64,000 nucleotides of DNA from contig NW_026944384.1 in the NCBI RefSeq assembly GCF_033439725.1, forward strand, positions 2,666,001 through 2,730,000, in the 5' to 3' direction. Shown one piece after another: positions 24,214-33,800 of this stretch. Within the stretch, counting starts at the first letter, position 1, and each line of letters begins with the position of its first letter. The DNA is from Neurospora tetraspora. Its lineage: Eukaryota; Ascomycota; Sordariomycetes; Sordariales; Sordariaceae. The notes under the pieces were generated by a model. The model was not told where the DNA came from and searched no databases. It saw only the letters and a list, made by a program, of their open reading frames with translations. The position numbers and the translations under genes were made by a program.

Positions 24214-25645
24214 CCAAAACCAACAGCGCTTTCCTCAATATGGCATGGGATATGGCATGGGATATGCGCCGCCCCCGGATGTCGGCTATGGCTTTGTCCC
24301 TCCTGTCCATCTCAACACCTTCGCCCCTGGAATGGCCATGCCAAATTGGCAACAACCTCCGCCGCCGTCCTATTCAGGAGCAAGACGAGGCTTCAACACC
24401 AACTCCAACAACACCCCCCAAGTTCCTCAGCCCCCTAATTTCTATCGCTCCAGGAGTCCCAGAGCCAACTCACGAGGAGGACAATACAACAACGGCAACG
24501 CCAACACCAATACCAATAATACTCGCCCCGGACCAGACTTTTATCGCCCCAGGAGTCCCGGACCCTACTCACGAGGAAGACAATACAACAACGACAACAC
24601 CTACGCCAACAATACTCACCCAGACTTTCATCGCTCCAGGAGCCCCGGACCCTACTCACGCCAGTACAACAACAATAACATCAACAATCATAGTCATCAA
24701 CAGCAAATACCGCCCACCTCCAACAAACTCTCCAACCCCCCCAAGCTCAACAAGAAGGCCAAAGCCCGCGAAGCAGCAGCCCGCGAAGCATTAGCCCAAG
24801 CCCAAGCCCAACGCTCCTCCAAGATGCCCCCCTCCTCCTCCTCATTCTCATCCTCTTTCATCCCGCGAGGCCCGCGAGGAGACATCCCGCGAGAAGCCAG
24901 CGACCCCATCGTCCCTCCCTCGCGCGCCTCAGGCGGCGTCCCCAAGCCGAGCCAGGCCTACAAAATGCGGGCCTCCTTCCTCGCTCGCTCGGTGCCCGGC
25001 TCGGAGCCGCGTCCGATGCTGGTAGTGATCGACCTGAACGGCACACTGTTGCACCGGCCGAGCCGCAAGCGGCCGTCGAAGTTCGTCGAGCGGCCGTTTG
25101 CCAAGGACTTTTTGCAATACTGCATCGACACGTTCAAGGTGGTGATCTGGTCTAGCGCGCGGCCGGAGAACGTGGGGCTGATGTGCAAGCAGCTGTTGAC
25201 GCAGGAGCAGTTGGGCAAGGTGGTGGCGATCTGGGGACGGGACAAGTTCGGGCTGACGCCGGCGGACTATAATGCGCGGGTGCAGTGCTACAAGCGGTTG
25301 ACGATGCTGTGGGAGGATCCGACGGTGGGGGCGTCGAACCCGGAGGGAGAGCCGTGGAATCAGGGCAATACGGTGCTGATTGATGATAGTGCGGAGAAGG
25401 CGAGGAGCGAGCCGTATAACTGCATTACGCTGCCCGAGTTTCTGGGGAATTTGGACGAGAAGCCGGAGGTGCTGCCGATGGTGCGCGAGTATCTTAACAT
25501 TCTAGCCCACCAGGCGGACATCAGCACTTATATCCGGGTGAAGCCGTTCGATATCAACGTGGATAGCAGCAAGGCTGTAACTGGAGACGAGGGCGTTGCT
25601 CTCGCTTCTCCTCCAGCTGCGGCTCAAGCGGAAGGTTCAGGATAG
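23576..25645 (+). CDS. Poly-Q protein with C-terminal FCP1/NIF-like HAD domain, possible pseudophosphatase
   Basis: Single exon, 689 residues. The N-terminus (MMNKLRIFNTPGRFRLIQG) is rich in Arg and lacks acids, consistent with a mitochondrial presequence. A Gln/Asn-rich disordered region follows with 31 consecutive Gln and three degenerate repeats around RSRSPGPYSRGRQYNN. The C-terminal part (about 480-660) is an NLI-interacting-factor/FCP1-type HAD domain: LVVIDLNGTLL, then FKVVIWSSARPENV, a Lys in the third region and NTVLIDDSAEKA. FCP1 phosphatases use DxDx(T/V); here the second Asp is Asn (D486-L-N488-G-T), which removes the usual general acid. I recall DLNGT in other fungal members, so this may be a family trait rather than decay. 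The role is unknown; Tim50 of the mitochondrial import machinery is a related non-catalytic member of the superfamily. Confidence 0.8.
24119..24211 (+). repeat. CAA/CAG trinucleotide repeat, 31 codons (poly-Gln)
   Basis: Thirty CAA codons with a single CAG near the start, in frame in the HAD-domain gene. The near purity indicates recent expansion by slippage, so its length should vary between strains. Confidence 0.97.
24440..24675 (+). repeat. Three degenerate in-frame repeats (RSRSPGPYSRGRQYNN type)
   Basis: Three tandem copies of a roughly 75-bp unit encode F/HxRxRSPxxxSRxxQYNN blocks separated by Asn/Thr linkers. The SRSP words resemble RS-type phosphorylation sites; this is an inference only. 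Confidence 0.8.
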
Positions 25646-26060
25646 AGAATCAGGAATAATGAAATGGGAGTTGTTGGTTGGACAAGATGAAATCCATGAT
25701 GATAGCCGATAGACTTGTTACAGTGGATACAACTATGACATGTGGATAGTTTTCAAGGAACATGCACGGTTCACCTCACTTCGTTTTGCATTTGCAGGAA
25801 GGGAATAGGCAATTGGCCATGAAAACAACTTTTATCAGAGATTTCGACAGGCTACTAGCATCTACTGAAGACTCATTCATCGGCGACGACTATCCATCAG
25901 CGAGCGATACACATGAGCTCATGAGGAAAGGGGCAAAAATGGTTTGTCCATATAAACCCATCAATATTTGTTCATCAAGTCATCATAAAACGCCGTAGGC
26001 TAGTAGTAAACTCCCGTTGGTATAACCTCCTTCCTTAAATTAATTCGTTCGTGGTATCGT
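25646..26060. other. Convergent 3' region, HAD-domain gene / EF1-gamma
   Basis: 415 bp between two converging stop codons. Short ORFs only; presumed 3' UTRs. Confidence 0.5.
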
Positions 26061-27714
26061 TTATTTGAAGACCTTGCCGGAGGCGTGGGGGTACTCCTTG
26101 CCGTTGACAAGGGCGGGCTTGTCCCAGGACCACTCAGCCTCGACGAAAGCGCGATCCTCAGGGTTCTGGGGGTCGAGCTTGGTGAACTCGTAGCTCTCGT
26201 AGTCGGGAGCGACGTCGAAGACGGGCTTCCAGTCATCGCCACGAATGACGAAGGCACCCTGGATGACGGAGTCGTTGTTGGTGCCATAGACGGAGGCGCA
26301 GCCGAAGAGGTACTTGCGAGAACCCTCAAGACGGTTGTTGAAGCCACCAATCAAGTTGTTAGACATGAAGGTGAGGGTGAGCTCATCGTTGTACTTGTAG
26401 TTGACCTTCCAGATGGAGTACTCAGTGAAGGGGACGTTCTCCCAGAACCACTTGAGAGCCTCGGGGGTGTCAACGTTGGAGTACTGACGCTTCCACTCAT
26501 CGAGGGGGAAAGAAGCACGGGGAAGAGCCTCAAGGGGGTGCTTGGGCTTGGGGGCCTCAGCGGGCTCCTCAGCGGCAGCGGCGGGAGCAGCAGCGGGCTT
26601 AGGGGCGGCAGCGGGCTTGGGAGCCTCAGCCTTCTTGGGGGCGACGTTGGTCAACTTGGGGGTATCGATGAGAGTGAAGGGAGGAGCAACGGCCGAGTAG
26701 ATAGGCTGGTTGTAGACAGTCTCGTACCAACGGCTGAAGTTGGGATACTCGGCGCGCCAGGCCTTGTCGAAGAAGTACTCGAAGCCGCGGGAAACGATGC
26801 CAGTGGCGAAGAGATCGGCAAGAGTGATGCGCTCGCCAACAAGGAAGGTGTTGTTCTTGAGGTGGGCCTCAACAACAGAGATGACCTTGAGGGTAGCCGC
26901 CTGAGCGTCCTCAACAGCCTTCTTGTTGTAGGGGGCCTTGCCAACGAGAGGGCGGAACCAGGCAGCAAGGTTGGAAAGGACCTCGGTGTTGAAGAAAGAG
27001 AGCCACTTCAGGATGGAGGCATAGCTGGGAAACGAGTTAGCAACTGGTTGGGTACATTTCGGCGTAAATGATTGTGAGCTTACTCCTGCTTGGTCTTGCC
27101 GAGGAGAGTGGTCTTCTCGTTCTGGGAAGCAACTGTTGTCCGTTAGCCATGACTGTCCAGCAAGATACATGGCAATTGAAAGAGGACAAAGAGTGAGTTC
27201 GACAATCAGAAGTTAGAACCAAGTCAACACCGTATTTCAGATAGGGATAACTGTTTGAAAAATGTCTCGGTCATCAGGTCGAAGGGGAAAGGGGTTGTGC
27301 ACTAGCACATCACCAGAGGATATCTGGCGCAAAGTGTGTGCGTGTTTCAAAGTGCGGGGCAGGGCAGTCTTGCTTGACGCCCAACACATTCTGTCAACGT
27401 ACCATAGATGGCGATGGCAATGCACTCGAAAAGAGTGTAGCCGTCGGCGCCAACGAAGGTAGGGACCTTGCCGAGAGGGTTGATCTTCTTGTACTCCTCG
27501 GTGATGTTCTCGAGGTCGACCTTGACAATCTCCAGGTCGAGGTTGTTGGCCTTCGCGACGGCCAAGATGGCCGTGGAGCGGGGGTTCGCCTGTTGAGCAG
27601 AATCTGTTAGAATGTCGGCGCTCGTCCGCAGGCGCCCGCCGTGTCAAGACGAGCGCCGCAATCTGTTAATTCTGCTCATCTTACCTCGTAGGTGTAAAGC
27701 TTTCCGAAGGCCAT
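26061..27714 (-). CDS. EEF1G: Translation elongation factor 1-gamma
   Basis: Gamma subunit of the eEF1B complex, which anchors the nucleotide-exchange subunit for eEF1A. Four exons: 27685-27714, 27403-27589, 27084-27132 and 26061-27024, giving 409 residues, the usual length. Exon 1 encodes only MAFGKLYTYE. The N-terminal 215 residues are a glutathione-transferase fold (NPLGKVPTFVGADGYTLFEC, then HLKNNTFLVGERITLADLF). A Lys/Ala/Pro linker follows (about 220-250), then the conserved C-terminal domain (PLDEWKRQYSN, FWENVPFTEYSIWK, GDDWKPVFDVAPDYESYEF) to the end. The introns are 95, 270 and 59 bp; intron 2 interrupts a Val codon and intron 3 an Asp codon. Strongly biased C-ending codons fit a highly expressed gene. 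Intron 1 is nearly all one hairpin (see separate entry). Confidence 0.96.
27595..27677 (-). repeat. Inverted repeat filling intron 1 of EF1-gamma
   Basis: Two nested perfect inverted repeats: the outer 9 bp GAGCAGAAT (27595-27603) with ATTCTGCTC (27669-27677), and the inner 11 bp CGGCGCTCGTC (27616-27626) with GACGAGCGCCG (27648-27658). A direct AATCTGTTA word lies between them on each side. The intron spans 27590-27684, so the stem starts 7 nt from the donor and 5 nt from the acceptor and would bring both splice sites together in the RNA. Confidence 0.85.
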
Positions 27715-28506
27715 CTTTGATAATTGATCAATGATGAGGAAAGATGGGTTTGGGGGAAGAGGAGGGGTGACGGGGAAGCAAATAAAAGGGATCGGTGCGA
27801 TGGGAAGACGGGACACAAGAGGAAATTTTATCTGTGGTGGGGCATGCGGCCAGTGGCGGGGAAATTCCCTTGGCTGCTCAGCCTGCATCCCGTTCTGGCA
27901 GCTGCGTTGCTTCCCCTCACGTCCCGGTCAGAACCTCGCAGCGCTGGAACTCGACAGAATGCATGAGAGCTCAGTAACCGCCCGCCGGCCCGTTGGCGGC
28001 TGTGGAAGGCTGCTAGGACGGGATTCCATTGAGATGGTCTGCTTGTGTTTCGGCCAGTCTGTGCTTTCAGTTCCCTCGTGCCAGGCTTTGTTGGCTGCCA
28101 GGCTTCCAGGGAAAAAAGGTGCCGCTTGATTGCCGGGCGTCTTATGTTCTTATCTGGCTGCCTGCCGGGCGGAATGGTCCCCTGCATCGGCAGGGGTCGC
28201 GTGGAGGGGAAGGTGAGGTGAGGTGCAGGTGAGTGCCGAGTGGGAAGCATGGGTGGTCCGAGCTCCCATTTCCGGTTGCCGGTGTGGAAAAATCCTCTTG
28301 CGAATTGTTCCGCCGCGGGACGGCCCACGACGCGCAGACGGGACCGGAGCCGGACCTGATTGTGACCACTGCCCGCACTGGACCTGCCCTCGTCTCCGAC
28401 AGCCCCCAAGATACCCATCGGCGAGCCGACCGCACCTCGACCCCCGATCCCACTCCTCTCCCGATCCAGTAGCCCCCGGGGCCCGATAATGTACGAGAGG
28501 TGTTGA
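27715..28506. promoter_or_regulatory. Divergent promoter region, EF1-gamma / uS9m
   Basis: 792 bp between start codons of two translation genes, one cytosolic and one mitochondrial. A 317-codon open frame crosses it on the minus strand but overlaps the uS9m start and resembles no family, so I read it as chance in GC-rich DNA. Confidence 0.5.
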
Positions 28507-29603
28507 ATGATGGCATCTCTTAGACACAGCATTACCAACGCTCTTCGGAGCTCCCGCCAGGGCTGCTCCAAGTCGGCGCAATGGCAGTCGCTTGACCAGC
28601 AATTCGGCGCTTTGCGCATCAGCTCCCTTGCGCCTTCCGGCTCGAGGTCCCTGTCCACCACCGCCAACGAACACAACCCGAACGTAGATGGCCAATTCAT
28701 CGCCGCCCCTGCGCTCAGCATAGACAACTTCAAACTCCATCCCAATGCCCGTGCCGTCCCCGTGTCGCCCTCGTACTTCACCCGGACGCCCCGGTTCTAC
28801 GACAACTATCTCTCCCTAGAAAAGCTCATGGAGGAGTACGAAGACCTTCCTGTCATCCCCGCGACCGCCGTCGAGCGCGTGGCCTGGAAGACGCTCGAGG
28901 ATATCAGGAAAGAGCTCGGCGAGCAGGTCAAGGCATCCGAGTTCGCAAGGTGTCTGGCTCTCGTCAAGCGGCTCAACTCAATCCACCCCGACCTCAAGCC
29001 ACAAGAGATCAAGGACGTGCTCGACAGCTTCAGGCGCAACGTGCAACCCTTCACAAACGTCGCCAAGCCGATCCCGATCGACCAGTTTGGCCGCGCCTGC
29101 GGAGTCGGCAAGAGAAAGGCCTCGAGTGCTCGGGCGTTCGTGGTGGAGGGTACCGGCGAGGTTCTGGTCAACGGCAAGACCCTGGCCGACTACTTTGGGC
29201 GGGTTCACGACCGCGAGAGCGCTGTCTGGGCTTTGCGCGCGACAAATCGCATCGACAAGTACAACGTCTGGATCAAGGTGGAGGGTGGTGGTACCACGGG
29301 TCAGGCGGAGGCCATTACGCTGGCTATCGCCAAGGCCTTGCTGGCTCATGAGCCTGCTCTGAAGCCGGCATTAAGAAGGGGTAAGCTTCGCACCACTACA
29401 TCACACACGTCTTGGCTTTCTATGATTATGCCTCGCCATACGGGCTTTCGCGGTATGGTAGGTAGGGATGATGCACCTTTGCTAACGAATCCCTCTTTTC
29501 TCTTGCTATAGCCGGATGTGTCACACGCGACCCGAGGAAGGTCGAAAGAAAGAAGCACGGCCATGTCAAGGCCAGAAAGATGCCTACCTGGGTCAAGAGA
29601 TAG
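28507..29603 (+). CDS. MRPS9: Mitochondrial small-subunit ribosomal protein uS9m
   Basis: Component of the mitoribosomal small subunit head; the basic tail of uS9 reaches the P-site tRNA. Two exons: 28507-29380 and 29512-29603, with a 131-bp intron (GTAAGC...CTATAG, branch GCTAAC); 321 residues. An Arg/Ser-rich presequence ([15 protein letters not shown]) precedes a fungal-specific middle part. The uS9 domain starts near residue 190 ([18 protein letters not shown]) and contains [17 protein letters not shown] and [19 protein letters not shown]. The tail from exon 2, [20 protein letters not shown], is the family signature. Two ATGs are adjacent at the start; the first is used here. Confidence 0.95.
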
Positions 29604-30186
29604 TCGCCCTACTGCTACGTTTTGTGGTATCATTGGGTGGGTGTTATTGTTGGAGGCATTATGGACATGCTGCCTCACTTTCGGTTTTTGCATGAACGAC
29701 CGGTCAAATGGAGCGATGCTTTTTCCCCGCCAGCGCAGCGTCAAAGCTCCCTTTCCTTCTGGGAAGCATTTTCTCTCATGTGCGTACTCTATATGTGGAT
29801 ATGCGTGTGAGTGTCCGTCTCGCTTGTGGTCTCGCTTGGGCCTACCAAGTTCAGCACAGGTCGGTTCCAGGCAAGAACGTGTGTACTTGTACTTGGAGGT
29901 GGTGAACAAACCGTGTCTGGGGGGCCGACACGACTTTGTTGTGTGTATGTGTATAATACAGTTTATGTGTGTGCCGGGGGGGGGGGGGGGGGTGGAAGGG
30001 TTATTTTGCTATGGAAAAAGGTATGCAAACCGATTCGACGCCCGGCCTCTTCAACCGGCTTCACTGCAACTTTGATATGGGTTTTCTTGTTTGTGATGGG
30101 TTGACTGATTCGTACGACAACAAGGCATGAACCATCCGGGGGTTACATCCAATGTTTAAGAGGCATGGCCACTCCCATCTCACAGA
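29604..30186. other. uS9m 3' flank with 17-nt poly-G tract
   Basis: Presumed 3' UTR and flank. It contains a GT-rich stretch and an unbroken run of 17 G at 29976-29992 on the plus strand. No coding signal. Confidence 0.55.
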
Positions 30187-30819
30187 TTAGGCGGGAACGA
30201 CACGATTGCAAGGGCACATGTTGGTTAACCGCGCTGTCAGAACCACGTTTTCTGAAATCCAGATTCCGTTCCCGTGGCGGCAAAGGGCAATCCGTGTAAA
30301 GTGTCCTCGGCCGAGGGCCCTGGGGAGTGTAAGGATCCTATGCGATGGTGTATGGTAACCATGGCATGCATTATTGTTGTCCCAAGTCCCGCAATTCTCC
30401 TTGTCTTTGTCCGCAATGAGGTTGGAAATAGTCAGAGGGTCCAGACCGGTGTTCTTGTCTGCCTCCAGATTTGAGTAGTCTAGTATAGGTGGTTGAGAGC
30501 ATGCTCCCTTAAAATCCGTATTTTCCATGGCAGAATGTGATTGATGCTTGACGCAAGCACTGGATAGACTTCTGTCGGGGAAGTCCTTTCTGTCCTTTCG
30601 GATTCGTTCGTCCAGTGCTCCAAAGACTGCAGTCCCGTTTTGTCTGATGTTGGGTGTCTTGGGCGCTACTCGATCGTGTTCATACATAATGTTTGTTATT
30701 AAGGGGCAGCGCAATATTCCTGCAATGGGACGGGATACGTTGAGGATGAAGTCGTCAACAATACGGTTCGCAGACACTTGGCTGTGGTGGTTTATTGGGT
30801 GGTTTTCAAGGACGAACAT
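30187..30819 (-). pseudogene. Unrecognised 210-codon frame with a Cys-containing end; possible relic of a small secreted protein
   Basis: The last 75 codons look protein-like: NCGTWDNNNACHGYHTPSHR, then RIALCRHGNGIWISENV and a terminal NMCPC. The spacing of Cys and the CxxGNGI word recall small secreted fungal proteins, faintly including KP4-type killer proteins, but the match is from memory and weak. The first two thirds of the frame do not resemble a signal peptide or a domain. I treat it as a possible fossil or an incomplete model, not an established gene. Confidence 0.2.
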
Positions 30820-33800
30820 GCTTCTAGAAGCTGTTTCGAAGCTGGATGTGACATTTGATGTCTTTTGATCTCAGCTTATCCAGGACTCTTGATTCTTGGA
30901 TAATTTTGTCTTTGAACACACAACCGAAGAGTTTCTCTTCTTCTTTATCAATGCGGTATTCGGGATCGCATTTTAGCGTGTTTGATGACAGGTTTAGAGA
31001 GGGAAGGAACAATGCATGAGCTGGCCTGTGTCATTCAGATTATGCAGTATGATCGCTTGAACTTCTGCGAAAGGGCATGATCATGATAATGATCCAAGGA
31101 GAGGTGGATGGCGTAAAAACAATGGACCTAGATAGCTACACTACTAGTGCCAACGGTATGAGCCACGTAGTGGCTTGATTGCGACAGGTCACAACTAGCT
31201 GATATGAGCGGAAACATCATGATTGTCAATGATAAGTGAAGTGGAAAAGACGGAATTTGGTGATGCCTTCTCGTAGAGGTCATTGGCGCAACAAATACGA
31301 ACACTATCCGGATTTCCCAACGGTTATGGAGTTTGGAGGAGTTTATCGGTTTCAGCTGGTCATGGTTATCGCCATGGTTCGAATTCGGCCGCTCCGTTCG
31401 AGGATCGACAATGGCGTTCGTACATACTTGTACCGTAAGCATAATTCGATCGGTATTTCGTTTGCCGTGCCCGTGAATCCACAAATCCGAATCCGTAGAG
31501 GTAATTAGCAAAAACTCGATTTTCCAAAGCCCGGTTGAGCTGTCGAGTAGTTGTCAACCGGAGATTCCCCGAGTACATTTGGCAACGGAGATTCCGAGAT
31601 TTGCTAAACTTTCTCCGAAGAGTTTCAACCCAAGATCTGCGAAAGCTGCTGTATCTTGAACATTGGGCCGTCATTCAAGCAGGCTTGTTGTGTTGGCATG
31701 CCAGCAACGCACGCTGCAAGCCGGATGAAGCTAGGCATCTGATTGCGAGTCCGCGGCGCAGAAGACATCTCCGGGAACAACGAAAACATGACTCAAAGCA
31801 AAGTCGGAGCCAAACACAACATCGCGACCAACGGAGGATGTCCAGCGTCGCTAGATCGGATGGCCTCTGGTAGGACTCGGCGGCGGCGATCGAGTCGACA
31901 ATGTCCTCGGGCGGCGATGTACGCCGACGTATTGGTAGGTAATCCCACATGAACTCAAAGCTGTGCGCCAAAGCTTCGTTTCGTTTCTCAACGGCCGAAC
32001 CTGACCGACCCCTGAAATCTCTTCGCATGCACCCAAGACACGACGAGGCCAATTGCGCAGCAGAGAAAGGTTGAATTGCAGGCCTGTTGCAGCATGTACG
32101 CGTGGACGACTAGCAATGAAAAAGAGATGGGTTTCTGAAAGACAAAATGACAGACAGAACCTTGATGTCGAGGTCATCCACGCCAGGGCAGCAACAGAAA
32201 GCCCATCTCTTGAATGAAGCACCGACGGAAGGAAACTGAAAGGATCGAAGGAAAAATAAAGGTAACCTCGCTCGGCTTTCGAGCTTTCAGCCAATCATAT
32301 TGCAAAGATGGCTGATCGTGACACGACTTTGGCGTGTACAGTACACGGTCCGTACGAGAACGAGGAAAGAGGTACCGGTACAGTACCGTTGCCCAGCTAA
32401 TCCATGGGCCCAGCGCCGCAACCCCGCCGCCATGTGCGCAAGCTCGATGGAGCACGCAAAGCTCAGCTAGCATCGAGGTACCGGTACGAGCTATTCTCGG
32501 TTAGTGGTCCCAGACGGGCCCAAGACGGTCCCAAGGAAAACGACGGGCACCGCGTCTGATTTGCCCTTGTGTCGAATTCTGGAGCAATCGAACGAAGCGC
32601 CTTGTCGATACGACTCCAAAACAACGCAACGAGGACGCAACCCACCACAAGGATCCGACAGGGATTTACCTCGCAGCAGGCCGGCAGAGCTGGGGCTCCG
32701 TTTGACGACATCCTTCGACGCCAGTGGATGCCGAGCAGACGCCCCCCTGGCTCGCGATGTTTTTAACTCGACGACATGGATCCCCCATCCTCACGCGCAA
32801 TCCTTCATCAGAACAGATACACCAGTGGTACAACCAGCCTGCAGCAAGCGCCGTACCGGTACCTCTCCCTACCTGCCGCTCTGGTGCCCTCGATACACCC
32901 AAAGCTGCCCACCGCTGTCCACCGTCCGCCGTCCACCGCCATAGTGGAGGTTCCAAGCATTATCCCATGCCAACCATCGTGGCCCAGGGCATCATCTGCA
33001 CTGCCGTTTCGTTGACGCCGCCGTCTATGCCGCAGCTGCTGCAGGCAAGCATGCCTGGCATCAAACTTGGTCGTGGAACAAATTTTCCAATCCAAACGTT
33101 CGGTCGGTGGGGTTGGTGGCTACAGAGCGAGCGGGATCTGGGCGACCTGAGTCTGGATCGAGGGTCGTTACCACAGGATCGGCTGTTGGTGGGAGGACAA
33201 GTCAGACTCGGAAGCACCGTGGGCTGGAGTATTGGAATGACAGAATGGCCATCACTGTCGACCCCGTGAAATCGATATTGGTCCATATTTCCAGTTACCG
33301 CCGCCGCCGCCGCCGCTCCTTGGTTGCTCCTGTGCTCCTGCTGCCTCGGTGAGTGCCGGGCGGTTGCCGACCAGCTGGAGCCGAATCGGAAGTCCTATGG
33401 CCTCAGGTTGTCTTCCCACTTCCCTTTGGAGTATCGTGGATGGCCAATAATGAGGCCCGGATGGCATCGACCTTTCACCCGGAGCCAGTGTGCTGTTTCT
33501 GATTCGCGACCCTTGTCAGTCCGAAAAGAATTGCTTTTCCAGACCAGTGGCGGCTGGCACTGAAACATACCCTTTCCCTCTGGTCCTAACTTGCGGCCCC
33601 GGGAACCTGTAGCATGACCCCGAACCAAGCATGGCCGACATGGTACCAAGGGACATGATGAGGTTGTCTCAAAGATTCAAACAGAGGGCGGAATTTTGTG
33701 GGAGCGAACATTGACGAAGCACAAGCCCCCCGCGTACCTGCACACGAGCTCGCGCCACCAGCCCGACCTCACTGGCCGCAGAGCGATAGGCAGGTAATGG

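Noticed and set aside
26085-27071. 328-codon plus-strand ORF opposite EF1-gamma
   Set aside because: Mirror of biased codons of the real gene; Gly/Leu/Val/Glu-rich with no family resemblance.
27828-28781. 317-codon minus-strand ORF across the EF1-gamma/uS9m promoter
   Set aside because: Overlaps the uS9m start, no domain, composition fits random GC-rich DNA.
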